Source: Clostridioides difficile CD160 (GTDB taxonomy: Bacteria; Bacillota; Clostridia; Peptostreptococcales; Peptostreptococcaceae). From it: a stretch of 64,000 bases of DNA. Below the pieces are notes generated by a model that did not search any database, was not told the origin of the DNA, and saw only the letters and a list, made by a program, of their open reading frames with translations. The stretch is from assembly GCF_000449425.2 (NCBI RefSeq), contig NZ_AVHW01000099.1, forward strand, positions 62,001-126,000. Reading direction: 5' to 3'. How positions within the stretch are numbered: the stretch's first letter is position 1; every line of letters starts with the position of its first letter. This document shows positions 1 to 8,907 of this stretch, piece by piece. Position numbers and translations under genes: made by a program.

Positions 1-732
1 AACTAGTATTATTATTTTATAATATCTTTACAAACTCGACTATAAAACTTAAGTATTTTTGAATAATTCTTGAATATTGAATTAAATATTAAGATTCATT
101 ATTAAATACTAATCAAAGTCTCCGATTGTTGGAAAATGGAGCTTAAGGTGATTTTATATTATAAATTTATTATTTTTCTAGAAACTTGTCAATCAGCCAG
201 TTTGAGTATTGATTTATATGATTTATATAGTTATAATATAAAATAAATTGGATTATTTTGGTAAATGTATTGTTACAAAATGTTTATATTTCGCATCTTG
301 ATGTTTATAAAAACGTTATTTTCTTATTATAATTATATTATACTTTAAAAAAAATTCCCCTTTTCCAACAAATGGCTACTTTAAAAGCCAAAATTCCACG
401 TATCAAATTAAATCTAACTACTAATTCAATAGTCTTTAGATTTTTAAATATTTTTGTTAAATTTAAAACAAAAAAAGGCTATGCAATATAAAATTATATT
501 CATAGCCGGTTGCACCACTAACTCCATATACCTCTAGATGCCCAATAATAAGGTATACTTCTCAGTTTCTAAAATATTTTTATTAAAAAATTTTAATACA
601 CTTTAATAAATTTCCTTTTTATTCTAACATTGTAATATTATTTTGTCAATATTCCAATATTCTTTAGAGATAATGTACTAAAATATCTATTATATAATTA
701 AAATATTTATATTCATATCACCAATAATAGAC
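1..732. other. Noncoding flank, about 730 bp
   Basis: I see no credible coding frame here. The stretch is very AT-rich. It contains a strong hairpin with a T-run on the minus strand (470-508) and other short inverted repeats just upstream of it on that strand (see the separate entry). No pstC, pstA or pstB reading frame follows the minus-strand pstS, so pstS stands alone at this locus. Confidence 0.6.
470..575 (-). ncRNA. Possible small structured RNA ending in an intrinsic terminator
   Basis: Read on the minus strand, a 7-bp hairpin (TATACCT with AGGTATA, about 536-566) is followed by a small GGT/ACC hairpin. Then comes a long stem, GGCTATG pairing with CATAGCC around an AT palindrome (478-508), which runs into seven T's. 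The terminator has no open reading frame before it, which suggests a noncoding transcript or the end of a leader. It matches no riboswitch class I can recall. The 5' end is not defined. Confidence 0.35.
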
Positions 733-784
733 AATACCCTGCAAGTTACAGCAACATTTTTATGAGCTTATCTTGCAGGGTATT
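733..784. terminator. Terminator-like hairpin after pstS
   Basis: A 13-bp perfect inverted repeat (733-745 with 772-784, core ACCCTGCAAG) lies about 30 bp beyond the pstS stop. The T-tract is weak on both strands, so it may stabilise the mRNA end as much as stop transcription. Confidence 0.55.
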
Positions 785-813
785 ATATATTCATTTTATA
801 TTAAATATTTATA

Positions 814-1647
814 TTATTGATTAACTTTAATAAATCCTTTTTCTGAAACAAGTGCTTGTCCTTCGTCACTCAATATATAATCTATTAAAGCTTTACCTTT
901 TTCTGATAAATTATCTTCTTTATTAACTAGTATAAATGGTCTTGATATTGGATATTTATTAGCTATTACATTGGCATCAGTTGCTTCAACATCATTTATT
1001 TTCAAACTATTTACTTTCTCATCAACATATCCAAATGATATATATCCTATAGCATTTTCATTTCCCTCAACTGTAGTTTTTATATTTCCTGAACCATCAC
1101 TTATTTGTGCATCTTTAGTTAATTCTTCTGACTTGAATCCTACAATTTCTTGGAATCCATCTCTAGTTCCTGAACCTTCTTCTCTTGATACAATTACTAT
1201 TGGAGCGTCATTTCCTCCTACGTCTTTCCAGTTAGTTATCTTTCCTGTATAAATACCTTTAACTTGATCCATTGTTAAATTTTTTACTGGGTTAGTAGTA
1301 TTAGTTATCAATGCTATTCCATCTATTGCTATCTTAGTTTCCTTTAATCCAGCACTTTTTTCTTCATCTTTTAAGTCTCTTGAACTCATTCCTATCTCAG
1401 ATGTTCCTTCTATAGCATTTTTTATACCTCCAGAAGAACCAATCTGTTGAACTTCTACACTAACACCTTCATTTTTTTCCTGAAACTTTTCTCCTATAGT
1501 TTCCATAAGAGGACCTATTGAAGTCGAACCTGAAACAGAAACTTTATTTGAGTCTGCTGAACCTCCTGAGCCAGAGCCACATCCTACTGCTAAAACTCCA
1601 ACTAACATTGTACTAGCTAAAAGAACTCCTATTTTCTTTTTAAACAT
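814..1647 (-). CDS. pstS: Phosphate-binding lipoprotein of the PstS family
   Basis: This is a periplasmic-type phosphate-binding protein that would capture phosphate outside the membrane for an ABC importer. The N-terminus is a lipoprotein signal peptide with lipobox LAVGC, lipidated Cys near residue 23, followed by a Gly/Ser linker. PstS signatures are visible: SGSTSIGP near residue 40, MSSRDLK near 88, and EEGSGTRDGF near 155, the serine/arginine phosphate-binding loop. Length 277 aa is normal. The start is an ATG behind a GGGGGTAAG ribosome site. No pstCAB follows, so its permease partners must lie elsewhere. Pho-box-like repeats lie upstream (1741-1777), consistent with induction under phosphate starvation. 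Function is secure; the specific partner transporter is unknown. Confidence 0.93.
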   Translation of the reverse strand: MFKKKIGVLLASTMLVGVLAVGCGSGSGGSADSNKVSVSGSTSIGPLMETIGEKFQEKNEGVSVEVQQIGSSGGIKNAIEGTSEIGMSSRDLKDEEKSAGLKETKIAIDGIALITNTTNPVKNLTMDQVKGIYTGKITNWKDVGGNDAPIVIVSREEGSGTRDGFQEIVGFKSEELTKDAQISDGSGNIKTTVEGNENAIGYISFGYVDEKVNSLKINDVEATDANVIANKYPISRPFILVNKEDNLSEKGKALIDYILSDEGQALVSEKGFIKVNQ

Positions 1648-1728
1648 TTCACTTACCCCCGCTTATATTTTAATTTTTTTGTTGTCATATTTTCTATATT
1701 TTAATAATACATATTTTTTGTTAAGTGA

Positions 1729-1777
1729 ATATTAGAGCGAGGTTAAGTAAGTGTAAATATTGTTAAATACATGTAAA
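1729..1777 (-). promoter_or_regulatory. Pho-box-like repeats and -10 upstream of pstS
   Basis: On the minus strand four TTAACA-like hexamers occur: TTTACA (1772-1777), TTAACA (1761-1766), TTTACA (1752-1757) and TTAACC (1741-1746). They form two pairs, each with 11-bp spacing, which is the PhoP binding pattern known from Bacillus. A -10-like TAATAT follows at 1729-1734. The assignment rests on pattern plus the phosphate gene downstream. Confidence 0.6.
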
Positions 1778-1902
1778 AATTTAATTTTATATAGTATATT
1801 GCTAATTATATTAATTTTTTTAAGTTATTTTGAAGTATATAAGTATAACGCAACATTTAAAATTATTGCAAACCTTCACTAAGATTATTAATTTGCCACA
1901 TT

Positions 1903-3687
1903 CTATAATTCTTTTTCTAGTTTATTAACTAAACCAGCAAATACATTTAAGGCTTCCTCTATAGATTCTTTTTTTGTCATATCTACACCAGCAGATTTCA
2001 ATTGTTCTAAAGGATACTCTGACCCTCCACTTTTTAAGAAGTTTAAATATCTATCTACAGCAGTACTACCTTCTGAAAGTATCTGTTGACTTAAAGCACT
2101 TGCAGCTGAAAATCCTGTAGCATACTTATATACATAGAAATTTGAATAAAAATGAGGGATTCTAGCCCACTCTATTCCTATTTGTTTATCTACTACTGCA
2201 GATTTTCCATAATACTTTTCATTCAATTTATAGTATATATCAGTAAATTCATCAGCAGTAAGTGGTTCTCCACTCTCTACTTTTTCATGTACAATTTTTT
2301 CAAATTCAGCAAACATAGTTTGTCTATAAACTGTAGTCCTAAATTGTTCTAAATAATAATTTAATAGATATATAGTTTCATCTTTAGACTTAGAATTTTC
2401 TAACAAATAATTTATAAGAAGTAATTCGTTTAAAGTAGATGCAACTTCTGCAACGAATATCTTATAGTCAGAATATAAAAACGGTTGACTTGTTCTTGAA
2501 TAATGACTATGGACAGAATGACCCAATTCATGAACTAAAGTAAATAGAGAATTAAGGTCATTTTTATAGCTCATTAATATATAAGGATGCGAATCATAAC
2601 TTCCCCAAGAATAAGCTCCTCCTTTTTTACCTTCATTATCATATACATCAATCCAGCCTTCTTCAAAAGCACTCTTTATAACTTTTAAGTACTCTTCTCC
2701 CAAAGGCTTAAGTGCCTCTAATATGATATTCTGTGCTTTATCATATGGTATATCCATATCAAATTTTTCTGTCAAAGGTACATATAAATCGTACATGTGT
2801 ATTTCATTTAGCCCTAAAAATTTCTTTTTAAGTTCAACATATTTATTTAAGGTAGGAATACTTTCATCTATAGCTGATATAAGATTATTGTAGACATCCA
2901 AACTTACATCATCTGAAAATAAGGAAGCCTCTATTGCTGAATTATATTTTCTAGTTTTTGCATAAAATATCTCTGACTTTATTCCACCATAAAGAGTTGA
3001 TGCAAATGTATTTTTATATTTTCCATAAGTTGAAAATTCACCTTCAAAAGCTTCTTTTCTAACTCTTCCATTTTTACTTTTTATAAATAAAGAGTAATTT
3101 GAATGAGAAAGCTTAACTCTATTGCCTTCTTCATCTTCTATCTCAGGAAATTCCATATCAGCATATGCTAACATATCATATACATTTTCTGGAACCGTTG
3201 ATAGCTCTGATGTAGCAGCAAGTATTTTTTCTTCTCTTTCACTTAAAGTATGAGGTTTATCTCTTAATATATCCTTGATATACTTTGTATAAAAAGATAA
3301 CTCCTCATCCTTTAAATATTCATTTAGTTTATTCTCTTCTATAGCCAGTATCTCTGGAACTATATAAGAAGTAGCCACACCCAAATCAGTCGATAACATT
3401 TCTGTCTTAGTAGCTCTTCCTTGATTGTCATTGATTCTAGTATCTTCATGTTGTTTCATATGAGTATATACATATAGATTTTGAATAATTCTAGATGCAT
3501 TTTCAGAAATGTTTAATACTTTATATAAATTCTCTTTACTCTCAGAAACTTTACCTTTATACTTTTTTACCTCTTGGATAAGATTTTTTACTTTACTTAT
3601 GTCTTTTTCGATTTCTTCTTTACTAGAATACATCTTATCTATCTTCCACTTATACTTTTCTTCTACTGTACTTCTATCAGTTCCCAT
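1903..3687 (-). CDS. pepF: Oligoendopeptidase F (M3 metallopeptidase)
   Basis: This is a cytosolic zinc peptidase of the M3B family that cleaves short peptides. The zinc motif HELGH (HExxH) lies near residues 386-390, in the context TLVHELGHSVHSHY. A second, downstream glutamate region (VAEVASTLNELLL) supplies the third zinc ligand. Length about 594 aa matches PepF (about 600). A GTG at 3696 is in frame, but the AGAGGTG ribosome site overlaps it, so I place the start at ATG 3687, six bases downstream. It appears to be a single-gene unit. Likely role is peptide turnover; no partner is suggested by the neighbours. Confidence 0.94.
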   Translation of the reverse strand: MGTDRSTVEEKYKWKIDKMYSSKEEIEKDISKVKNLIQEVKKYKGKVSESKENLYKVLNISENASRIIQNLYVYTHMKQHEDTRINDNQGRATKTEMLSTDLGVATSYIVPEILAIEENKLNEYLKDEELSFYTKYIKDILRDKPHTLSEREEKILAATSELSTVPENVYDMLAYADMEFPEIEDEEGNRVKLSHSNYSLFIKSKNGRVRKEAFEGEFSTYGKYKNTFASTLYGGIKSEIFYAKTRKYNSAIEASLFSDDVSLDVYNNLISAIDESIPTLNKYVELKKKFLGLNEIHMYDLYVPLTEKFDMDIPYDKAQNIILEALKPLGEEYLKVIKSAFEEGWIDVYDNEGKKGGAYSWGSYDSHPYILMSYKNDLNSLFTLVHELGHSVHSHYSRTSQPFLYSDYKIFVAEVASTLNELLLINYLLENSKSKDETIYLLNYYLEQFRTTVYRQTMFAEFEKIVHEKVESGEPLTADEFTDIYYKLNEKYYGKSAVVDKQIGIEWARIPHFYSNFYVYKYATGFSAASALSQQILSEGSTAVDRYLNFLKSGGSEYPLEQLKSAGVDMTKKESIEEALNVFAGLVNKLEKEL

Positions 3688-3753
3688 ATAATACACCTCT
3701 ATTTTGATTTGTTTTTATATTTTATTATCTTTACAAAATATATTGTATATATT

Positions 3754-4419
3754 TTAGTCCAAATAATCTACATTTATTACTCCTTCTATCATATTTATTT
3801 CCTTCATAACATCATGTAAGTGTATTCTCTTACCATAAGATACAAAAAAATTAACCTTCCAGTATTCTTCATTACGACATTCTATTTCCATATTTCTTAC
3901 AATAAGTTGACTTTTTTCAAATTTATCATATAAAAAAGGTATCGAATCCAAATTGCTTAATTTTAATATCAACACATTTTTTTCTTGACTGAATAAAAAC
4001 GTATTTATTATCCTAAGTACAAATAATGCTATCATTACAAATAGCCCACCTAAAATTGATAGTTCATAATAACCATAACCTACTGCTATACCAATACACG
4101 CAGTTGCCCACATGCCAGCAGCTGTAGTAAGCCCTTTTACTCCACCTTTATTTTTTAAAATTGCTCCTGCACCTAAAAAACCAATTCCAGATAATACCTG
4201 AGCAGGCATTCTTGCTGGGTCAGCATTTGTATATAAATTATAATCAGAAAATAACTGAATTGAAGTTATTGAAACAATACAAGAACCTATTGCTATTAAT
4301 ATATGTGTCCTAAACCCTGCAAACTGTCTTATTTTTTCTCTTTCTAAACCTATTGTTCCTCCTATTATTAGAGCTAATAGTAACCTTATTGCTATCTCCT
4401 TACTTCCTATGTCAACCAT
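3754..4419 (-). CDS. MgtC/SapB family membrane protein
   Basis: The protein has four or five hydrophobic helices in its first 140 residues. It carries the MgtC/SapB signature, with GGTIGLEREKIRQ near residue 25 and a glycine-rich LSGIGFLGAGAILK segment. A soluble ACT-like C-terminal part follows (about 150-221). MgtC proteins affect adaptation to low magnesium and bind or modulate membrane ATPases in other bacteria; the role here is not shown. An upstream in-frame ATG (4446) would start inside the ribosome site, so ATG 4419 behind AGGAGGG is preferred, giving 221 aa. Confidence 0.88.
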   Translation of the reverse strand: MVDIGSKEIAIRLLLALIIGGTIGLEREKIRQFAGFRTHILIAIGSCIVSITSIQLFSDYNLYTNADPARMPAQVLSGIGFLGAGAILKNKGGVKGLTTAAGMWATACIGIAVGYGYYELSILGGLFVMIALFVLRIINTFLFSQEKNVLILKLSNLDSIPFLYDKFEKSQLIVRNMEIECRNEEYWKVNFFVSYGKRIHLHDVMKEINMIEGVINVDYLD

Positions 4420-4540
4420 AATATAAAACCCTCCTGACCTAATCATAATTATGTCCTACAGATAATTTACACATCAGAAATACTATTTTATATCTTAATA
4501 TTATTATTAATATATGTAAAATATAGCTATCTGTTAATTT

Positions 4541-4569
4541 TTGATACAAAAAAACCCACAACTGTGGGC
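4541..4569 (-). terminator. Intrinsic terminator of the spo0E-like gene
   Basis: A short GC-rich hairpin, CCCACA with TGTGGG, is followed by seven T's on the minus strand. It begins at the stop codon of the spo0E-like gene. Confidence 0.85.
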
Positions 4570-4730
4570 TATTTGCTTAAGTACATGTATTTATTTATTA
4601 ATATATCTATTTTCTTACTCGATTCTACTAACTCTTCTTGAAATATTTCTGGATATTCTATGTATGTATTTATCTCTTCCCTAACTGCTTCAATCTCATT
4701 TTTTAACGTTTCTAATTCATTGTTCGCCAT
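4569..4730 (-). CDS. spo0E: Spo0E-like aspartyl-phosphate phosphatase
   Basis: This is a 53-residue, two-helix protein starting MANNELETL. The C-terminal helix carries the Spo0E family pattern, here ESSKKIDILINKYM, corresponding to the SQxLDxLIxxYM signature. Members remove phosphate from Spo0A~P and so restrain sporulation. From memory, a Spo0E homologue at this position in C. difficile has been reported to repress sporulation; I cannot verify that here. The start is the ATG behind GGTGAT; a longer frame beginning at 4784 would add a hydrophobic stretch lacking a ribosome site. It is monocistronic with its own terminator. Confidence 0.82.
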   Translation of the reverse strand: MANNELETLKNEIEAVREEINTYIEYPEIFQEELVESSKKIDILINKYMYLSK

Positions 4731-4807
4731 AATAATCACCACTATTACAAATTTGTATATTTTTATATACATTTTATCAAACAATATTATATTTTGTCAA
4801 TATTATG

Positions 4808-5317
4808 TCAATAAAACTTACTATAAAAATGCTCCAACTTGGGTACTGTATACCTAGACACTAAGCCTACAAACATACCCGTTACTAACGATGCCATTAA
4901 CATAAATGGTAAGTATCCTATAGCAAGTATATTTTCTATGATTAAACTTGCAACTATTAATTGACCTATATTATGCCCTATTGCACCTATAATGCTTACT
5001 CCAATCAATGATAAACCTTTTATTTTACTTGCTAAATACATAAATAAAAGACTTAGGTAAGCTCCTCCTATGCTAAATAGAAGATAGGACAAAGGACCTG
5101 CGAATATTGATGACAAAATTACCCTGATAGTAACAATTATAACAGTATCTTTGACACCTAACAACATTAATGAAATTAAAGTTATAATATTGCTCAAACC
5201 CAATTTTGCCCCTGGAAATATAATTATAAGAGGATTCGGTATATATGTCTCTAATACATATAAAGCTAAACTATACCCTATCATCAGACCTAAAAATGTC
5301 ATTTTTCTAGTTTTCAT
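4808..5317 (-). CDS. Gx transporter family / heptaprenyl diphosphate synthase component I-like membrane protein
   Basis: This is a 169-aa integral membrane protein with about five hydrophobic segments. It has the conserved N-terminal stretch with PNPLIIIFPGAKLGLSN that marks the Hpre_diP_synt_I / Gx transporter family. Relatives have been linked by annotation to prenyl diphosphate synthesis or to small-molecule (ECF-like) transport, and neither role is established. The start ATG has a strong GGAGGAG site nine bases upstream. Usual genomic partners (NusG-domain-II and ApbE-like genes) are not present in this window. Confidence 0.75.
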   Translation of the reverse strand: MKTRKMTFLGLMIGYSLALYVLETYIPNPLIIIFPGAKLGLSNIITLISLMLLGVKDTVIIVTIRVILSSIFAGPLSYLLFSIGGAYLSLLFMYLASKIKGLSLIGVSIIGAIGHNIGQLIVASLIIENILAIGYLPFMLMASLVTGMFVGLVSRYTVPKLEHFYSKFY

Positions 5318-5458
5318 TAAGTTAACTCCTCCAAATTTTATCTATCATCTTACATTATAATACAAAATATATAAAAACACCTAATTTAGATTAAAATATT
5401 TTTCAATTTATTTAAAATAAACATTAGTGATTTCAATGTGTAATTGCCTCTATAATTC

Positions 5459-5507
5459 TTGACTTTTTGTATCATACTTGTTACAATTTTAATGATAATG
5501 AATTTCA
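5459..5507 (+). promoter_or_regulatory. feoAB promoter with Fur box
   Basis: A -35 TTGACT (5459-5464), 17-bp spacer and -10 TACAAT (5482-5487) form a good sigma-A promoter. Just downstream lies TGATAATGAATTTCA (5493-5507), which matches the 7-1-7 Fur box at 12 of 14 arm positions. Fur bound here would overlap the transcription start and repress when iron is plentiful. Confidence 0.82.
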
Positions 5508-5523
5508 TTAGGAGGTGCTAATA

Positions 5524-5742
5524 ATGACTGTTTACGATTTAAAAATAGGAGAAAAAGGACTTATTAATAGTATAGATGGAGATATTAAATTATCTAAAAG
5601 ATTACTTGCACTTGGATGTATAAATAGTACTGAAATAGAAGTTAAAAAGGTTGCTCCATTTGGAGACCCAATTATAATCAGATTTAGAGGTTTTGACCTT
5701 GCTATTAGAAAATCTGATGCTAAAAATATTTCTTTACAATAA
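5524..5742 (+). CDS. feoA: Ferrous iron transport protein A
   Basis: This is a 72-aa SH3-like cytosolic partner of the FeoB permease. The family pattern is visible as LKIGEKGLI at the start, KRLLALGC in the middle and PIIIRFRGFDLAIR near the end. An in-frame GTG at 5515 sits inside the AGGAGGT ribosome site, so ATG 5524 is the start. It lies 17 bp before feoB in one Fur-controlled unit. Confidence 0.93.
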   Translation: MTVYDLKIGEKGLINSIDGDIKLSKRLLALGCINSTEIEVKKVAPFGDPIIIRFRGFDLAIRKSDAKNISLQ

Positions 5743-5759
5743 TAGAGGAGGAGCTACCT

Positions 5760-7706
5760 GTGATTAATGTAGCATTATTAGGAAACCCAAATGTCGGTAA
5801 AACTACTGTTTTCAACCTACTTACAGGTTCAAATCAATATGTAGGTAACTGGCCTGGTGTTACTATAGAAAAAAAAGAAGGATTTATTGGGAAAGAAATA
5901 AAAGTTGTAGATTTACCTGGTATATACGCAATGGATACTTTCTCAAATGAAGAAAAGGTTTCTAAATCATATTTAGAAAATGAAGACGTTGATGTAATAG
6001 TAAATGTAGTTGATGCATCTAACTTATCGAGAAATCTTTATTTAACAACTCAACTTATGCAATTTAACAAACCTATAGTTATACTGCTTAATATGTTAGA
6101 TATTGCAGAATCTAAAGGTGTTAATATAGATGCTAAAAAATTAGGTGAAGAACTTGGAGTAATTGTTGTTCCAATTATTGCAAAAAAGAAAAACGGTGTT
6201 GAGAGAATAGAAGAAGAAATTAAAGGAGCTACTCAAAAAGCTTTTATATATCAAACAAACTTTGGAAGTGAAACGGAAACATACAAAAAATTAGAATCCA
6301 TTTTATCAAGATGTACAAAAACTACATATACACACAAAAAATCTATCAGTGATAAAATAGATAATGTAGTTTTAAATCCCATATTAGCCTATCCAATATT
6401 TATTGGTGTACTGTTCCTCTTATTTAAATTTACCTTTGATTGGGTTGGAGGACCACTACAAGAGGGCTTTGCTGGTATTATAGAAGCTTATATTTCTGCA
6501 CCTGCTAGTGATATGTTATCTAACTCTAGCCCGTGGTTTAAGTCACTTATAGTTGACGGTATAATTGGAGGTGTTGGTGGCACGTTACCATTCTTCCCAT
6601 TAATATTTACATTGTTTTTTGGTATATCACTATTTGAAGATAGTGGATATATGTCAAGAACAGCATTTTTAATGGATAAAGTTATGAGAAAAGTTGGTCT
6701 ATCTGGTAAAGCTTTTATACCTATAGTTATGGGTATGGGATGTTCTTCTCCAGCTATAATGGCAACTAGAACATTAGAAAGTGAAAAAGACAGAAGAGTT
6801 ACAGCTCTTATTGCACCACTTATGACTTGTGGAGCAAAACTACCTATATATGCACTATTCGTAGCTATATTCTTTCCACATAATGCTGCCTTAGTGACTA
6901 CATCACTATACTTGGTTGGTATAGTTATGGCAATAGTGATTGCATTATTCTTAAATAAAACGGCATTTAAAACAGAGGCTGAGCCATTTATATTAGAGTT
7001 ACCAGAATATAGAATTCCTACTATAGATGCACTTATTAAAAATACATGGAATAAATCAAAAGGTTTCTTAATAAGAGTTGTTACTGTTATGTTTGCAATG
7101 TCAGTTGTAATTTGGGGACTTTCTTCATTTAATATTTTTGGATATACAGAAGATATAAATGTAAGCTTTTTGGCTACTCTAGGTCATATTATATCTCCTA
7201 TATTCAAGCCCCTTGGCTTTGATGATTGGAGAACTTCAGTTGCTATTTTAAGTGGTCTTGGAGCAAAAGAAATCGTAGTAAACTCTTTAAATATACTATA
7301 TGGTAATCTAAATGTTGTATTGCCAACAATATTTAATGGAGTTACTGCATATACTTTCTTGATATTTACTGCTTTATATACTCCATGTATAGCTGCACTT
7401 GCAACTATGAAAAAAGAATATGGCAATAAGATGATGTTTGCATCATTTGCATATCAGTTTGTATTAGCATGGATAATGGCGTTTATAGTTAAAAGTATTG
7501 GTGGAGTATTATTTATGGGCAATTCAATAATGGAAGCTTTGATAGGCGGAATAATTATAGTTCTTGCAGTTGTGATTTTATTTAATAAATTCAAGTCTAC
7601 AAAGAATGGAAATAGCTGTAGTGGATGTTCTGGCTGTAGTGGATGTCCAAGTTCTAATGCTTGTTCAGACGAAGAAAATAATGATAAAAAAAGTAGTACA
7701 CACTAA
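5760..7706 (+). CDS. feoB: Ferrous iron transport protein B
   Basis: This is the Fe(II) permease of the inner membrane. An N-terminal G domain shows G1 GNPNVGKTT (residues 8-16), G3 DLPG and G4 NMLD. A helical regulator region follows, then the permease with two Gate/nucleoside-recognition repeats (for example GMGCSSPAIMATRTL near 330). At 648 aa it is normal. The C-terminus ends in a short cysteine-rich tail made of repeated Ser-Gly-Cys units (about residues 620-634), which may bind metal. The start is GTG behind GAGGAGGAG. It is co-transcribed with feoA and ends at a bidirectional hairpin. Confidence 0.96.
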   Translation: MINVALLGNPNVGKTTVFNLLTGSNQYVGNWPGVTIEKKEGFIGKEIKVVDLPGIYAMDTFSNEEKVSKSYLENEDVDVIVNVVDASNLSRNLYLTTQLMQFNKPIVILLNMLDIAESKGVNIDAKKLGEELGVIVVPIIAKKKNGVERIEEEIKGATQKAFIYQTNFGSETETYKKLESILSRCTKTTYTHKKSISDKIDNVVLNPILAYPIFIGVLFLLFKFTFDWVGGPLQEGFAGIIEAYISAPASDMLSNSSPWFKSLIVDGIIGGVGGTLPFFPLIFTLFFGISLFEDSGYMSRTAFLMDKVMRKVGLSGKAFIPIVMGMGCSSPAIMATRTLESEKDRRVTALIAPLMTCGAKLPIYALFVAIFFPHNAALVTTSLYLVGIVMAIVIALFLNKTAFKTEAEPFILELPEYRIPTIDALIKNTWNKSKGFLIRVVTVMFAMSVVIWGLSSFNIFGYTEDINVSFLATLGHIISPIFKPLGFDDWRTSVAILSGLGAKEIVVNSLNILYGNLNVVLPTIFNGVTAYTFLIFTALYTPCIAALATMKKEYGNKMMFASFAYQFVLAWIMAFIVKSIGGVLFMGNSIMEALIGGIIIVLAVVILFNKFKSTKNGNSCSGCSGCSGCPSSNACSDEENNDKKSSTH

Positions 7707-7751
7707 CATGTAGATGTCTTATATTTAAAAATAAATTTAAAAGAATAATAT

Positions 7752-7803
7752 AGAAGCTATCATACAAACAATTTTAAATTGCTGTGTGATAGCTTCTTTT
7801 TTA
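7752..7803 (+). terminator. Terminator of feoAB
   Basis: An 11-bp stem, AGAAGCTATCA with TGATAGCTTCT, is followed by a run of T's on the plus strand. It lies between convergent feoB and the SIS-domain gene and may serve both. Confidence 0.85.
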
Positions 7804-8856
7804 CTTATTCAGCTTCTTACTTCCTAATTTCATGTGGAACTTAGTATCTTTTGGAATACTTGGGTCTACTCCCCTTAATATAGGTATTTCTCCGCATATT
7901 AATTGTATAGGTATTATAAAGTTAAATGTTTGATAATAATGATTATCTGTAATATCTATTTTTAAGTTTTTATCATCTTCTGTAACTTCTCTACCTATAA
8001 CAAATACATTGTCTGTCCATCCAGAAAGTACTTCAACCATCTTGACTACTCTAGGCTCTTTTCCTGTATCTAATATAAATATAGTTGAATCACTATTTAT
8101 AGCATTATATATACCATGTATGAACTCCTCAAACTCGTATCCAGTTACAGGTATTCTCATTGTTTCTAATAATTTCAACGCTGATTCTAGTGTGTCTCCA
8201 TATATATCAGAATGACCTATTATTCTTATTTCTTTAGATTCAATTAGCTTTTCTTTGTTTCTTTCAATCCATTGCTCAGATAGCTTATACACTGATTTAA
8301 ATCTATCAATTGCATCTAATATCTTATTTATCTCCTCATTATACCCTTTACTAGATATTAAGCCTTTTTCTCTAGCTATTTGAAGCCCTAATAACATTAA
8401 GTTCAACTTTGTACAGTAGTATCCTTTTGTTTTAGCTCCAGATTTTTCTTCACCACAATTTACTGTTAATATATAATCAGAAATCTCATCTATTAGAGCG
8501 TTTTTACAACCTGCCATAGATGCTATTTTACAACCATTGTCTTCTGCTAATTTCATAGCATTATATGTAGAATAACTGCTTCCACCTTGAGATATCCCTA
8601 CCACTAAAGTATTTTCATTGTTAAACTTAAATGTATCTTCAGTTATCATAAATGGATATATCACTACAACATCTATGTCTAATAAATTTTGTAAATATGC
8701 TTGTACTTGTAACCCTGAGTGATAACTAGTCCCTGAACCTGTTATTATAATCTTTTTTATATCTTCTTTTTTAACCTCATTAAACAAATTATCTGCATTG
8801 GATATCATTTCTCTCATTCTAGATGGTGTCTCTAAAATATAATCTTGTATTCTCAT
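7801..8856 (-). CDS. SIS-domain sugar-phosphate enzyme (deglycase/isomerase type)
   Basis: The protein has two SIS domains of the AgaS/FrlB/glucosamine-6-phosphate deaminase superfamily. Substrate-loop motifs are visible: TGSGTSYHSG near residue 40 and VGISQGGSSYSTYNA near 87. A second SIS core contains RIIGHSDIYGD, and a catalytic-type GYEFEEFIHG lies near 235. It is the last gene of the PTS operon, so it should act on the phosphorylated sugar brought in. In Salmonella gfr-type operons a mannose PTS, a sigma-54 activator and SIS deglycases handle fructoselysine/glucoselysine, and the same layout here suggests an Amadori compound or amino sugar. The exact substrate is unknown. Confidence 0.82.
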   Translation of the reverse strand: MRIQDYILETPSRMREMISNADNLFNEVKKEDIKKIIITGSGTSYHSGLQVQAYLQNLLDIDVVVIYPFMITEDTFKFNNENTLVVGISQGGSSYSTYNAMKLAEDNGCKIASMAGCKNALIDEISDYILTVNCGEEKSGAKTKGYYCTKLNLMLLGLQIAREKGLISSKGYNEEINKILDAIDRFKSVYKLSEQWIERNKEKLIESKEIRIIGHSDIYGDTLESALKLLETMRIPVTGYEFEEFIHGIYNAINSDSTIFILDTGKEPRVVKMVEVLSGWTDNVFVIGREVTEDDKNLKIDITDNHYYQTFNFIIPIQLICGEIPILRGVDPSIPKDTKFHMKLGSKKLNK

Positions 8857-8907
8857 TTTGTATGCCTTCCTTATCTATAATATATTCAATAAATTATAAT
8901 TTAAGTT

